A stretch of 43,072 bases of DNA from Phenylobacterium deserti (GCA_945874825.1 CAMCIK010000013.1:1-43072), one strand, 5' to 3'. Positions 7,870-17,042 are shown, numbered from the stretch's first letter. Notes: a model not told the origin generated them from the letters alone. Program-made: numbers and translations.

Positions 7870-8775
7870 TTAGCCGCCCTGCATCTTGCGGAAGAACTTC
7901 CCGCTCTGCTCGCCGCCGTTCACATAGGCCTGCTGGCCCGTGGGATCGGTGATGCGGGCAAAGTTGTCGCGGACCTCCTCGACCGACAGGCCGCCTTCAC
8001 CGAGATAGACGCCCTCCGTCTCGTAGATGCGGGCTTGGGCGAAGGCACCGGCGCCGGCGGTCATGACGACCCCGGTGGGGGCCTCTTCCGACACCAGGTA
8101 GACCACGGCCGGGGTCACGTACTCCGGCTTCAGCTTGGCCAGGACCTCGGCCGGCATCAGGTTCTCGGTCATCCGGGTCGCGGCCACCGGGCTGATGGCG
8201 TTGACGTGGATGTTGTTCTTCTGGCCCTCGATCTTCAGCGTGTTCATGAAGCCGATCAGGGCCAGCTTGGCGGCCCCATAGTTCGACTGGCCGAAGTTGC
8301 CGTAGAGGCCGGTGGAGGAGGTGGTGACCACGATCCGCCCGTAGTTCTGGGCCTTCATGATCTCCCAGACCGCCTTGGCCGGTTTCACCGTGCCCATGAC
8401 GTGGACGTCCATCACCGCCTCGAAGTCGGCGATCTCCATCTTCGAAAAGGTCTTATCCCGCAGGATGCCGGCATTGGCGACCAGGATGTCGATCCGGCCC
8501 CAGGCGTCGAGGGTCTGCTGGACCATGTGAGCGACGCCGGCATCATCAGTCACCGAGCTGCCGTTGGCGATGGCCTCACCGCCGAAGGCCTTGATCTCGG
8601 CCACGACCGCCTCGGCTGCAGCCGAGGAGCCGCCCGAGCCGTCGACGGACCCGCCGAGGTCATTGACCACGACCTTGGCACCGCGCCGGGCCAGTTCCAG
8701 CGCATGCTGGCGGCCGAGGCCCCCGCCCGCGCCCGTGACGATCGCAACCTTACCGTCGAAACGGATGTCAGCCAT
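7870..8775 (-). CDS. Short-chain dehydrogenase, MFE-2-like (3R)-hydroxyacyl-CoA dehydrogenase type
   Basis: A 301-residue NAD(P)-dependent oxidoreductase. The cofactor motif TGAGGGLGR is near residue 15, NDLGGSVDGSG is a hallmark of the multifunctional-enzyme-2 branch, LVANAGILRDKTF follows, and the catalytic Ser/Tyr/Lys lie in TSSTGLYGNFGQSNYGAAK. The roughly 60-residue C-terminal extension after the core (VYLVSEEAPTGVVMTAGAG onward) is also typical of this branch. In relatives the reaction is oxidation of 3-hydroxyacyl-CoA in beta-oxidation of fatty acids or sterol side chains. It lies alone between the MFS and exporter genes, all on the minus strand. Confidence 0.88.
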   Translation of the reverse strand: MADIRFDGKVAIVTGAGGGLGRQHALELARRGAKVVVNDLGGSVDGSGGSSAAAEAVVAEIKAFGGEAIANGSSVTDDAGVAHMVQQTLDAWGRIDILVANAGILRDKTFSKMEIADFEAVMDVHVMGTVKPAKAVWEIMKAQNYGRIVVTTSSTGLYGNFGQSNYGAAKLALIGFMNTLKIEGQKNNIHVNAISPVAATRMTENLMPAEVLAKLKPEYVTPAVVYLVSEEAPTGVVMTAGAGAFAQARIYETEGVYLGEGGLSVEEVRDNFARITDPTGQQAYVNGGEQSGKFFRKMQGG

Positions 8776-8836
8776 GAGAAGGCTCCCTGCCCAGAATTGA
8801 AGTCGGGCCGGGTTGTGCGGCGGGCGCGGCCGGGCG

Positions 8837-9784
8837 TCAAGCCGGCCCAGCGGGCCGGGTCGACGGCTTGAGGAACCGCACCAGCACCCGCTGGCCGATC
8901 AGCAGGGGTGCGTCTGTGGCGCTGACCACCACCTCGACCACGCGTTCGTCCTTCCGCTCGGAGGGATCGTCGGACTGCAGCCTGCGCGCGCCGAAGACGG
9001 CCGAGATGCGCAGGACGGATCCGGTGTAGCGCTGGGTCGGGTCGGCTTCGGGACTGATCTCCACCGCCTGGCCCACCGACACCGAGGGCAGGGCACCTTC
9101 GGTCACCTCTGCCCGGACGATGCGGGGGGTGCGGGGTTCGAGGTCAAAGAGGGTCGAGACGTTCAGGGTCGAGGCCCCGACGCCCGGATTGGCGTAGCGC
9201 CTGGCGATCCGGCCATCCACCGGCGCGCGGACGAGGGTCTGCTCCAGTTCGTATTGGGACTGGGCCAGGACGGCTTTGGCGGTCTCGACTGCGGCCTCCC
9301 CGGACGCCAGGTCCGCCTCGGCCTGGCGCACCTGGTCGTTGGCCTGGTCCAGCTTCTGCCCGGCGACGAAGTTCGAGCTCACCAGCGACTGAAGGCGCTC
9401 TCGCTCCCGGCGGGCCGTGGAGAGGGTGACCTCGAGGGCGGCGATTTGCGCCCGGGCCTCGCTGAGGGCGGCGGAGGCGCGTCCGGCGGCAAGGCGCGGC
9501 TCCTCTTCCTCCTGCCGGGCCAGGATCTGGCCGCGGACCACGTCATCGCCCTCGTTCACCAGGACGTCCCGGATGATGCCCGCCCGGCGTGCGGCGACCT
9601 GGATCATGCCGCCTTCCACGTCGACCTTGCCATTGGCCGCCGCCGCGAAGGGCGAGGTCGCAACGACCGCCTCTGTGGGGGCAGCCCCTGGAGGCGTGCG
9701 GCCACGCCAGACGGCGAAGCCAACTCCCGCCGCCAGTAAAAGGGCGAGGGCCCAGGCCAGGGGTTTGCGCAGCAGGCCCGTCAT
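8837..9784 (-). CDS. HlyD/DevB-like membrane fusion protein of ABC exporter
   Basis: Periplasmic adaptor anchored by one N-terminal membrane segment (residues about 7-26). The 315-residue product has a lipoyl/biotinyl-like half motif (AGIIRDVLVNEGDDVVRGQILA), a long helical hairpin (about 90-190) rich in Ala/Glu/Arg, the second half motif VRAPVDGRIARR and a beta-barrel domain. Its ATG overlaps the stop of the ATPase gene by four bases (ATGA), so it is the last gene of a translationally coupled permease-ATPase-adaptor operon. The outer-membrane channel needed for a full tripartite pump is not in this window. Confidence 0.88.
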   Translation of the reverse strand: MTGLLRKPLAWALALLLAAGVGFAVWRGRTPPGAAPTEAVVATSPFAAAANGKVDVEGGMIQVAARRAGIIRDVLVNEGDDVVRGQILARQEEEEPRLAAGRASAALSEARAQIAALEVTLSTARRERERLQSLVSSNFVAGQKLDQANDQVRQAEADLASGEAAVETAKAVLAQSQYELEQTLVRAPVDGRIARRYANPGVGASTLNVSTLFDLEPRTPRIVRAEVTEGALPSVSVGQAVEISPEADPTQRYTGSVLRISAVFGARRLQSDDPSERKDERVVEVVVSATDAPLLIGQRVLVRFLKPSTRPAGPA

Positions 9785-10479
9785 GGTGTCTCCGCTTTCG
9801 TTCCGGCGATCCGGCCATCCTCGATGTGGATGACCCGATCCGCCCAGGCTTCAAGTCTCTGGTCGTGGGTGACGCAGATCACCGCCGCGTCCTGCTCCCG
9901 GGCGGCGCCCTGCAGAAGGGAGATGACCCGCTGGCCGTTCTCGCCGTCGAGGGCCGAGGTGGGCTCATCGGCGAAGATCATCCGGGGCTGCTTGGCGAGG
10001 GCCCGGGCGATGGCGACCCTCTGCTTCTCGCCGCCGGACAGTTCCGCCGGGCGCAGGTGCAGGCGCGGGGTCATCCCCACGGCGTCCAGGGCGGCCTCGG
10101 CCTGGGCGCGGGCCGCCTTGGGGCTGCGTCCGGCAAAGCGCAGCACCTGGGAGACCTGCTCCAGGGCGGTGAGGGCCGGAAAGAGATTGAAACCCTGGAA
10201 GATGAAGCCGCAGTTGGCCAGCCGGAACCGGTCGATCTCGGCCGGCCGGAGCGCCCAGAGGTCCGCGCCCAGGGCGCTCACGTGCCCGGCGTCGGGCCTC
10301 AGCAGGCCGGACAGTACCGCGATCAGGGTCGACTTGCCCGAGCCCGAGGGGCCCATGACCAGGGCGATCTCGCCGCTCCGGGCCCAGAAGGTTGCGTCAT
10401 CCAGCACCGTCAGGACCGCGTTCCCAGACGTGTAACGCTTTGTCAGGCCCTCGGCCCTGATGGCGATCGCGCCGCTCAT
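9781..10479 (-). CDS. ABC transporter ATP-binding protein (DevA/LolD/MacB-type)
   Basis: A 232-residue ATPase that powers the adjacent FtsX-like permease. Walker A is GPSGSGKS, the Q-loop lies in FIFQGFNLFPALTA, the signature LSGGEKQRVAIARAL and Walker B MIFADEPTSALD are intact, and the H-loop is VTHD. This pattern belongs to the lipoprotein/macrolide/glycolipid exporter branch. Both ends overlap neighbours by ATGA, upstream with the permease and downstream with the adaptor. The start MSGAIAIRAEGLTKRY is fixed by that overlap. The cargo is unknown. Confidence 0.92.
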   Translation of the reverse strand: MSGAIAIRAEGLTKRYTSGNAVLTVLDDATFWARSGEIALVMGPSGSGKSTLIAVLSGLLRPDAGHVSALGADLWALRPAEIDRFRLANCGFIFQGFNLFPALTALEQVSQVLRFAGRSPKAARAQAEAALDAVGMTPRLHLRPAELSGGEKQRVAIARALAKQPRMIFADEPTSALDGENGQRVISLLQGAAREQDAAVICVTHDQRLEAWADRVIHIEDGRIAGTKAETP

Positions 10480-11618
10480 CTCAGCAGCTCCGCCGGCTGG
10501 CTCCGCGACAGGGCGCCCAGGGACAGGAAACCCGAGACCAGGGCGATGGCCATCAGCAGGACGGCCACCTCGCCCACATAGGCCAGCGGCAGGCTCATCG
10601 CGATATTGTTCAACCGCGCTGCCGCAAGGACGCATCCCATCAAGAGGGCCGTGCCCAGGAGGCCAGCGATCCCGACCCAGAAGGCCAACTCCACCACCAC
10701 CCCCCGAAGGGCGCCCATCGAGACCCCCAGGGCCCGCAGGCTGGCGAACTCGCGGATGTTCGAGGCCACGGCGCCTCTCAGGGTCTGGGAAGTGATGCCG
10801 ACGCCGATCAGGAGCGCCAGCACCAGGGAGAAGCCCAGCAGGACGCCAACCACCTGTTCCTTCATGAAGTCCGCTCCGTTGGCCCTGGAAAGGTCCTCGG
10901 GGAGCCAGGCCCGGTATTCGCCATTGGCCTTGGTGTTGAGAAAGTCGCGGACCTCGGCGGCGCGCTCGGGGTGCTTCAGCTTCAGGAGGAGCAGGCCGCT
11001 CCTGTCGCCACTGGTCATCAAGCGCAGCCGGATCAGGGTGTCCCGGGATACGAAGACTGTAGGAACCTCGATGTTCGCGTATCCCTTCACCGTCGCGGCG
11101 ACCTGGAGGGTCTGCCCCCGCAGGATGACGGAGTCGCCGACCGCGACGCCCAGTTTTTTCAGAGCGGAGGCGTCCACCACCACCGTCATCGGCGCGTCCA
11201 GGGCGCGGCGGGCCGTCTCCGGGAAGTCCGAAGGCAGGGTCACCGACCCGGGCGCGGGATCGACCATGGCGACCCGGACGTAGGTACGGACCTGTTGCTC
11301 GCCCGTCTTCGGGATGTTCGTCCAGTCGGCGATGCTGACCTCCCAGGTGTCGACCGCCGCCACCTCGGGATGCAGGTACATCCGCGGCCGGATCCGGCTG
11401 GGCACCTCCGCAACCGTAGTTCCCATCAGGCTCTGGGCCTTGGGGGGCATGATGATGATGTCGGCGGGGGACCGGTCGATGGTGGCGGTGTAGGCCTTGA
11501 GGATTCCCGTGACGAGGCCGACCTGCGACAGGATCAGCACCCCCGAGAAGGCGAGCGCCAGCACAGCGGCGAGATAGCGTCGCCATTCGTGCAGCAGCGT
11601 GGCCAGGGCCAGGGACAT
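10476..11618 (-). CDS. FtsX/DevC-like ABC transporter permease
   Basis: First gene of a three-gene exporter operon. The 380-residue protein has one N-terminal membrane helix (about 15-37), a large periplasmic domain of some 220 residues, and three C-terminal helices in the FtsX-fold order (SLVLALLIGVGITSQTLRG, then REFASLRALGVS, two further helices). This topology matches DevC of the DevBCA glycolipid exporters better than the longer MacB, whose ATPase is fused. The start at 11618 has GGAGA eight bases upstream. An in-frame ATG at 11690 would overlap the divergent promoter region. The cargo is not evident. Confidence 0.87.
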   Translation of the reverse strand: MSLALATLLHEWRRYLAAVLALAFSGVLILSQVGLVTGILKAYTATIDRSPADIIIMPPKAQSLMGTTVAEVPSRIRPRMYLHPEVAAVDTWEVSIADWTNIPKTGEQQVRTYVRVAMVDPAPGSVTLPSDFPETARRALDAPMTVVVDASALKKLGVAVGDSVILRGQTLQVAATVKGYANIEVPTVFVSRDTLIRLRLMTSGDRSGLLLLKLKHPERAAEVRDFLNTKANGEYRAWLPEDLSRANGADFMKEQVVGVLLGFSLVLALLIGVGITSQTLRGAVASNIREFASLRALGVSMGALRGVVVELAFWVGIAGLLGTALLMGCVLAAARLNNIAMSLPLAYVGEVAVLLMAIALVSGFLSLGALSRSQPAELLR

Positions 11619-11800
11619 GGTGTCTCCGCGGGGAGCCTTCCCCGGCCGTAACATCCCACCGGTCGCGTTAATTGAAGGTAAGGCTATCACCTTGAAACCA
11701 TGAGTATGCGCCAGCGGCCCGCCCCAGGGGGTGGCCCCGACGACCCGGGCTCGCTAGAAGGCGCATCTGTCGCCCCTTCCGGGCCCGAACGGATGCTGAC

Positions 11801-13867
11801 ATGACCTTCAAGCTCGCCGGCGCCTTCCTGGCCGCGGCCCTCTGCCTCCCCGCCGTCGCCCGTGCCGACGAGGGCATGTGGACCTTTGATGCCTTTCCCG
11901 CCGCCAGGGTTGAACAGTCCCTCGGGGTGAAGATCGACCAGAAGTGGCTCGACCGCGTCCAGGCCGCCTCGGTGCGCCTGACCAGCGGTTGCTCGGCCTC
12001 CCTGGTCTCGCCCGAGGGCCTTGTCCTGACCAACCAGCACTGCGTGGTCGACTGTGCCCAGAACCTGTCGACCGGTTCGGCCGACTATGTGAAGGACAGC
12101 TTCCTGGCCCGTACCCGCGGGGAAGAGCGGATCTGTCCGGGCGTTCAGGCCGAGATCCTCCTGTCCATCCTCGATGTCTCCGCAGACGTCTCGAAGGCGA
12201 CCTCGGGCCTGACCGGCGGCGACTTCATCAAGGCCCGCAACGCCACCTATGCCCGCCTGGAAAGCGAGACCTGCAGCCAGGATCCCCTGACCCGCTGCCA
12301 GGTGATCAGCTTCTATCGCGGCGGCCAGCACAAGCTCTATCGCTACCGGAAGTATTCCGACGTCCGCCTTGTTTTCGCTCCGGAACTCAGCGCCGCCTTC
12401 TTCGGGGGCGACCCGGACAACTTCAACTTCCCACGCTATGCCCTCGATGTCGGCTTCCTGCGCCTGTACGAGAACGGCAAGGCTGTCCGCACCCCGCAGC
12501 ACCTCACCTGGAAGGCCCGGGCACCCGTGCCGGGCGAGGCGACCTTCGTCTCCGGCAACCCGGGCTCCACCGACCGCCAACTCACAGTGGCCCAGCTTGA
12601 GACCCAGCGCGACCTGGCCATCCCGATCAGCCTGCTCCAGCGGTCCGAAATGCGCGGCCGGCTGATCGAGTTCTCCCGGCGCGACGCCGAGAGCCGCCGG
12701 ATCGCCACCGATCCCCTGTTCGGCCTCGAGAACGGCTTCAAGGTCAATTTCGGTCGCCAGTTCGCCCTCAACTCGCCCTCCCTCATGGACGCCAAGCGCG
12801 CGGAGGAAGCGGACCTGAGGGCGCGGGTTGCCGCCGATCCGGCCCTGGCCGCCCGCATTGGTGACCCCTGGTCCGAGATCGCCGACATCCAGAAGGTCTA
12901 TGCCGACCAGTACCTGCGCTTCCGCCAGCTCGAGGCGGCGTCGGGCGGGTCCTCAGACCTCTTCAACTTTGCCCAGATCCTCGTCCGCGGTGCCCGCGAG
13001 CGCACCCTGCCCAGTGCCGAGCGCCTTCCCGAGTTCGCCGACGCCCGCCTGCCCCTGATGGAAAAGCAGCTTCTGGACGCCTCCCCCGTCGATCCCGCCC
13101 TTGAGCAGCTGGAGATGGAGTTCTGGCTGCTGAAGACCCGGGAGTACCTGACCGCCGACGACCCGGTGACCAAGCTCCTGCTGGGCCGCGACAGTCCCGA
13201 GGCCCTGTCCCAGGCCCTCGTCTCCGGCTCGAAGCTTGGCGATCCGGCCGTGCGCAAGGCCCTCTGGCAGGGTGGCCTGCCGGCCATCGAGGCCTCTACG
13301 GATCCCATGATCCGCTACGCCCTGAAGGTCGACGCCGAGGCGCGGGCGGCCCGGAAGGCCTGGGAGACCCAGGTCTCCGCACCTACTGAGGCCGCCGCCG
13401 CCCGGATCGCTACCGCCCGCTTCGCGGTCTATGGCGACAAGGTCTATCCCGACGCCACCTTCTCCCTGCGCCTGTCCTACGGGAAGGTCGCCGGCTGGAC
13501 CTGGCGCGGCACCGAGGTGCCTGCGACCACCAGGATCGCCGGCCTCTACGAGCGCGCCACCGGTGCCGAGCCCTTCCGCGTGGCCGACCGCTGGCTGGCC
13601 GCCCGCGACCGGATGAAGCCCGAGGCCGTCTTCAACTTCGTCACCACCAACGACATCATCGGCGGCAATTCCGGCTCGCCCGTGATCAGCGCCAAGGGCG
13701 AAATCCTGGGCACTGCCTTCGACGGGAACATCCATTCCCTCGGCGGAAATTACGGCTATGACGGAACCCTCAACCGGACCGTGGTGGTCTCCACCGCAGG
13801 CGCCACGGAGGCCCTGCGCCATGTCTATGGCGCCAACGTTCTGGTCCGGGAGCTGGGGGTCCGGTAG
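11801..13867 (+). CDS. S46-family dipeptidyl peptidase (DPP7/DPP11-like), exported
   Basis: Secreted serine exopeptidase that releases dipeptides from the N-terminus of peptides in the periplasm or outside the cell. The 688-residue product starts with a clear signal peptide (MTFKLAGAFLAAALCLPAVARA, cleaved near residue 22). The trypsin-like triad is split by a long helical insertion: His80 in TNQHCVV, probable Asp216 after DPDNFNFPRYAL, and Ser624 in GGNSGSPV. Length and motif order fit S46. Whether it prefers hydrophobic (DPP7) or acidic (DPP11) penultimate residues cannot be decided here. The old-yellow-enzyme gene follows after 31 bases and may be cotranscribed. Confidence 0.94.
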   Translation: MTFKLAGAFLAAALCLPAVARADEGMWTFDAFPAARVEQSLGVKIDQKWLDRVQAASVRLTSGCSASLVSPEGLVLTNQHCVVDCAQNLSTGSADYVKDSFLARTRGEERICPGVQAEILLSILDVSADVSKATSGLTGGDFIKARNATYARLESETCSQDPLTRCQVISFYRGGQHKLYRYRKYSDVRLVFAPELSAAFFGGDPDNFNFPRYALDVGFLRLYENGKAVRTPQHLTWKARAPVPGEATFVSGNPGSTDRQLTVAQLETQRDLAIPISLLQRSEMRGRLIEFSRRDAESRRIATDPLFGLENGFKVNFGRQFALNSPSLMDAKRAEEADLRARVAADPALAARIGDPWSEIADIQKVYADQYLRFRQLEAASGGSSDLFNFAQILVRGARERTLPSAERLPEFADARLPLMEKQLLDASPVDPALEQLEMEFWLLKTREYLTADDPVTKLLLGRDSPEALSQALVSGSKLGDPAVRKALWQGGLPAIEASTDPMIRYALKVDAEARAARKAWETQVSAPTEAAAARIATARFAVYGDKVYPDATFSLRLSYGKVAGWTWRGTEVPATTRIAGLYERATGAEPFRVADRWLAARDRMKPEAVFNFVTTNDIIGGNSGSPVISAKGEILGTAFDGNIHSLGGNYGYDGTLNRTVVVSTAGATEALRHVYGANVLVRELGVR

Positions 13868-13898
13868 GGGCACCCAAAGACAAGAGGGGGAAACACCG

Positions 13899-14975
13899 AT
13901 GACCGACCTGTTCGCGCCCGTGAGCTTCATTCGCGGCCCGGCGATGAAGAACCGGCTTATGCTGGCGCCGCTCACCAACCTGCAGAGCCATCCTGACGGG
14001 ACGCTCTCGCATGACGAGCACCGCTGGCTCACTCTGCGCGCCCAGGGCGGTTTCGGCCTGACCATGACCGCCGCGGCCCACGTCCAGCGGATCGGCCAGG
14101 GCTTCCCTGGCCAGGTCGGCATCTTCTCCGACATCCACATCCCGGGTCTCGCCCGCCTGGCGGAGGATATTCGCAAGGCCGGCAGCCTGGCCGTTGTCCA
14201 ACTGCACCACGCCGGCATGCGCTCGCCTGCAGCCCTGATCGGCGAGGCCCCGGTCTGCCCCTCGGAAGACGCCGACACCGGCTCCCGCGCCCTGACCCTC
14301 GACGAGGTCCACAGCCTGCGTGACGACTTCATCGCCGCCGCCGTGCGGGCCGACAAGGCCGGTTTCGACGGGGTCGAGATCCACGGCGCCCACGGCTATG
14401 TCCTCTGCCAGTTCCTCAGTGCCGAGACCAATCGCCGCACCGACGACTATGGCGGCTCGCCGGAGAACCGCGCGCGCCTGATCCTCGAGATCATTGACGG
14501 GGTCCGGGCCGCCTGCCGCGCCGACTTCAACCTCGGCCTGCGCCTGTCGCCCGAGCGGTTCGGCCTCAGCCTCATGGAGATCCGCGACCTCGCCGGCCGG
14601 CTCTTCTCCGAGGCCAGGATCGACTACCTCGACATGTCCCTCTGGGATTGTTTCAAGGAGCCGGTGGAAGAGGCCCATCGCGGCCGCACCCTCATGTCCT
14701 ACTTCACCGACCTGCCGCGCGGGGACGTGCGCCTAGGCGTCGCCGGCAAGATCATGTGCGCCGCCGACGCCCGGGCCATGCTGGACGCCGGTGCCGACTT
14801 CGTCCTCCTCGGCCGGGCCGCCATCCTGCACCACGACTGGCCGCAGAAGGCCCGCGCCAACCCCGACTTCCGCCCCGTCAGCCTGCCCGTCACCCGGGCC
14901 CACCTCGAGGCCGAGGGCCTGGGCCCGGTCTTCGTGAACTACATGGCCACCTGGGCGGGCTTCGTCGACGGCTAG
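13899..14975 (+). CDS. Old yellow enzyme-family NADH:flavin oxidoreductase
   Basis: FMN-binding TIM-barrel enzyme of 358 residues that reduces activated alkenes or related substrates with NAD(P)H. Visible landmarks are the N-terminal MKNRLMLAPLTNLQS, VQLHHAGMRS, the substrate-binding GVEIHGAHGYVLCQFLS, the diagnostic TNRRTDDYGGSPENRARL and the C-terminal FMN-phosphate region GAGADFVLLGRAA-like stretch ending near residue 310. The start at 13899 is preceded by AGAGGGGG. The family spans enone reductases and dienoyl-CoA reductases, so the physiological substrate is open. Confidence 0.92.
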   Translation: MTDLFAPVSFIRGPAMKNRLMLAPLTNLQSHPDGTLSHDEHRWLTLRAQGGFGLTMTAAAHVQRIGQGFPGQVGIFSDIHIPGLARLAEDIRKAGSLAVVQLHHAGMRSPAALIGEAPVCPSEDADTGSRALTLDEVHSLRDDFIAAAVRADKAGFDGVEIHGAHGYVLCQFLSAETNRRTDDYGGSPENRARLILEIIDGVRAACRADFNLGLRLSPERFGLSLMEIRDLAGRLFSEARIDYLDMSLWDCFKEPVEEAHRGRTLMSYFTDLPRGDVRLGVAGKIMCAADARAMLDAGADFVLLGRAAILHHDWPQKARANPDFRPVSLPVTRAHLEAEGLGPVFVNYMATWAGFVDG

Positions 14976-14995
14976 CGGCGCCTTCCGGGCCCATT

Positions 14996-15038
14996 GCTCC
15001 CCCAAGGGGGAGCTGTCGGCGCAGCCGACTGAGGGGGT
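14996..15038. repeat. Double-palindrome intergenic repeat (REP-like)
   Basis: Two adjacent perfect inverted repeats: GCTCCCCC-AA-GGGGGAGC (14996-15013) and GTCGGC-GCA-GCCGAC (15015-15029), followed by TGAGGGGGTC. No T-run follows, so it is not a standard terminator. The form resembles intergenic palindromes dispersed in GC-rich alphaproteobacterial genomes. Only one copy is seen here, so its repetitive nature is inferred. Confidence 0.6.
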
Positions 15039-15117
15039 CAGCGGAGTTGCAGCTAAGAGGTTGCGCCAGGGCTGCTCCGGCGTTCAACTGGCCGCCGCAC
15101 CGGGGAGAGACCAGGAC

Positions 15118-16398
15118 ATGTTCCGCGCAGAGAACGCCCAGAGCCTTCTGGGCCTCGCCGTCATCCTGGGCCTGTGCTGGGCCCTCTCCGAGAACCGCCG
15201 GGTCTTTCCCTGGAAACTGGCGGCCGGCGCCCTCCTGATCCAGCTCCTGCTGGTCCTGGGTCTCTTCGGCCTGCCGCCCCTGCGCGCCGTGGTCGCCGCC
15301 CTTGGCCAGGGGGTCGAGGCCCTCGCCGCCGCCACCCAGGCGGGCGTCACCTTCGTCTTCGGCTATCTGGCCGGCGGGGAGGGGCAGCCCTATCCCGTCG
15401 CCAACGCCGGCGCCCTCTTCGTCTTCGCCTTCCGCGTCCTGCCGGTCATCCTGGTGGTCTGCGCCCTGGCGGCCCTGCTCTGGCACTGGGGCATACTCAA
15501 GGTCCTCACCCGCGGCTTCGGCTTCATCTTCGAGAAGACTATGGGCCTGCGCGGCCCGCCCGCCCTGGCCGTGGCGGCCACCATCTTCATGGGTCAGGTC
15601 GAGGGGCCCATCTTCATCCGAAGCTACCTGTCCCGCCTCAGCCGCTCCGAGCTCTTCATGCTCATCACCGTGGGCATGAGCTGCGTGGCCGGCTCCACCA
15701 TGGTGGCCTACGCTGCCATCCTGAAGGACGTTCTGCCCAACGCCGCGGCCCACGTCATCACCGCCTCCATCATCTCGGCGCCGGCCGGGGTGCTCCTGGC
15801 CCGCATCCTCGCCCCCCGTGATGTCGCCGCCGAGCAGGCCGATCCCCTCGAGACCGGTCCGGACAAGGCCTACGAGAGCAGCATCGACGCGGTGATCCGC
15901 GGCGCCTCCGACGGCCTCCAGATCGCCCTCAACATCGCCGCCACCCTGATCGTCTTCGTGGCCCTCGCCAGCATGGCGAACGGCCTCCTTGGCCTCCTGC
16001 CCGACGTGGGCGGCGCGCCCCTGACCCTCGAGCGCATCCTCGGCCTCGTCTTCGCCCCCCTCGTCTGGCTCATTGGCGTTCCCGCCGCCGACGCCCGGCT
16101 CGCCGGCTCCCTCCTCGGGGTCAAGCTGGTCCTCACCGAGTTCACCGCCTTCATCCAGCTGGGCGCGGTCCCCCTCGACGCCATCGACCCGCGCACCCGG
16201 GTGCTGATGACCTACGCCCTCTGCGGCTTCGCCAACATCGCCTCGGTGGGCATGAACGTGGCGGGCTTCTCGGTCCTGGTGCCAGAGCGCCGGTCCGAGG
16301 TCATCGGCATGGTCTGGAAGGCCATGTTCGCCGGTTTCCTCGCCACCTGCCTGTCCGCCTCGGTCGTCGGCCTCCTGCCCCGCGAACTCTTCCACTGA
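15118..16398 (+). CDS. nupC: Concentrative nucleoside transporter (CNT/NupC family)
   Basis: Inner-membrane symporter that imports nucleosides with H+ or Na+. The 426-residue protein has about ten hydrophobic segments. It carries the CNT core GQVEGPIFIRSYLSRLSRSE and CVAGSTMVAYAAIL, and the second-half helix ending ALCGFANIASVGM. The start at 15118 (MFRAENAQSLLG) is preceded by GGGGAGA; an upstream TTG at 15061 would add a hydrophilic tail and lies inside the repeat region. No nucleoside-catabolic gene adjoins it. A GST gene follows after 22 bases. Confidence 0.92.
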   Translation: MFRAENAQSLLGLAVILGLCWALSENRRVFPWKLAAGALLIQLLLVLGLFGLPPLRAVVAALGQGVEALAAATQAGVTFVFGYLAGGEGQPYPVANAGALFVFAFRVLPVILVVCALAALLWHWGILKVLTRGFGFIFEKTMGLRGPPALAVAATIFMGQVEGPIFIRSYLSRLSRSELFMLITVGMSCVAGSTMVAYAAILKDVLPNAAAHVITASIISAPAGVLLARILAPRDVAAEQADPLETGPDKAYESSIDAVIRGASDGLQIALNIAATLIVFVALASMANGLLGLLPDVGGAPLTLERILGLVFAPLVWLIGVPAADARLAGSLLGVKLVLTEFTAFIQLGAVPLDAIDPRTRVLMTYALCGFANIASVGMNVAGFSVLVPERRSEVIGMVWKAMFAGFLATCLSASVVGLLPRELFH

Positions 16399-16420
16399 CC
16401 TACCCACACAGGGAAACCCC

Positions 16421-17038
16421 ATGAAGCTCTACGACACGCCCCTCGCCCCCAATCCCCGCCGCGTGCGCTGGTTCATGGCCGAGAAGGGGATCGAGGACGT
16501 CGAGATCGTCCGCATCAACATCATGGAGGGCGACCACAAGACCCCCGACTACCTCAAGCGTTTCGGCCTCGCCAACATCCCCGCCCTGGAGCTGGACGAC
16601 GGGACCTGCATCACCGAGAGCCTGGCCATCTGCCGCTACCTCGAGAGCCGCTACCCGCAGGGCAACCTGTTCGGCACCACCCCCGAGGAGACCGCTCTCA
16701 TCGAGATGTGGACCCGCCGGGGCGAACTTCTGGTGGCCTGGCCCCTCATGCTGGCCGTCCGCCACACCCACCCGGCCCTGGCCCGGCTGGAGACCCAGGT
16801 CCCCGCCATCGCCGACGCCAACCGCACGGCGGGCCTGCGCGGCCTGAAGATCCTCGACCGCCAGCTACAGGACCACGAATGGCTGGCTGGCGAGCGCCTG
16901 ACCATCGCCGACATCGTCGCCTTCATCGGCGTCGACTTCACCCGCATGATCAAGCTGGAGATCCCGGAGGAACTGACCGGCGTCACCCGCTGGCTCACCG
17001 CCATGCGCGCCCGCCCGGCGGCGATGGTGGCGGTGTAG
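16421..17038 (+). CDS. Glutathione S-transferase family protein
   Basis: A 205-residue cytosolic protein with the two-domain GST layout. The N-terminal thioredoxin-like half (residues 1-78) has LAPNPRRVRWFMAEKGIE, the cis-proline in NIPALELDD and the glutathione-binding ESLAICRYLE. The C-terminal half is helical and contains the N-capping motif region LTIADIVAFIGVDF. Catalytic residue and substrate cannot be told from the sequence. It follows the CNT gene closely on the same strand and converges on the toxin-antitoxin pair four bases later. Confidence 0.9.
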   Translation: MKLYDTPLAPNPRRVRWFMAEKGIEDVEIVRINIMEGDHKTPDYLKRFGLANIPALELDDGTCITESLAICRYLESRYPQGNLFGTTPEETALIEMWTRRGELLVAWPLMLAVRHTHPALARLETQVPAIADANRTAGLRGLKILDRQLQDHEWLAGERLTIADIVAFIGVDFTRMIKLEIPEELTGVTRWLTAMRARPAAMVAV

Positions 17039-17042
17039 GGGG

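Noticed and set aside
11669..11690. Possible CtrA box between the exporter and S46 peptidase genes
   Set aside because: The TTAAC half is present, but the other half (CTTA) has two mismatches, so it is no better than chance.
14996..15013. Terminator after the old-yellow-enzyme gene
   Set aside because: The hairpin is strong but no T-run follows on either strand; it is better explained as part of a repeat element.
14890..16422. 510-residue minus-strand frame opposite the nucleoside transporter
   Set aside because: Highly Gly/Glu/Asp-rich antisense reading of a hydrophobic transporter; no signature, and the plus-strand gene is clear.
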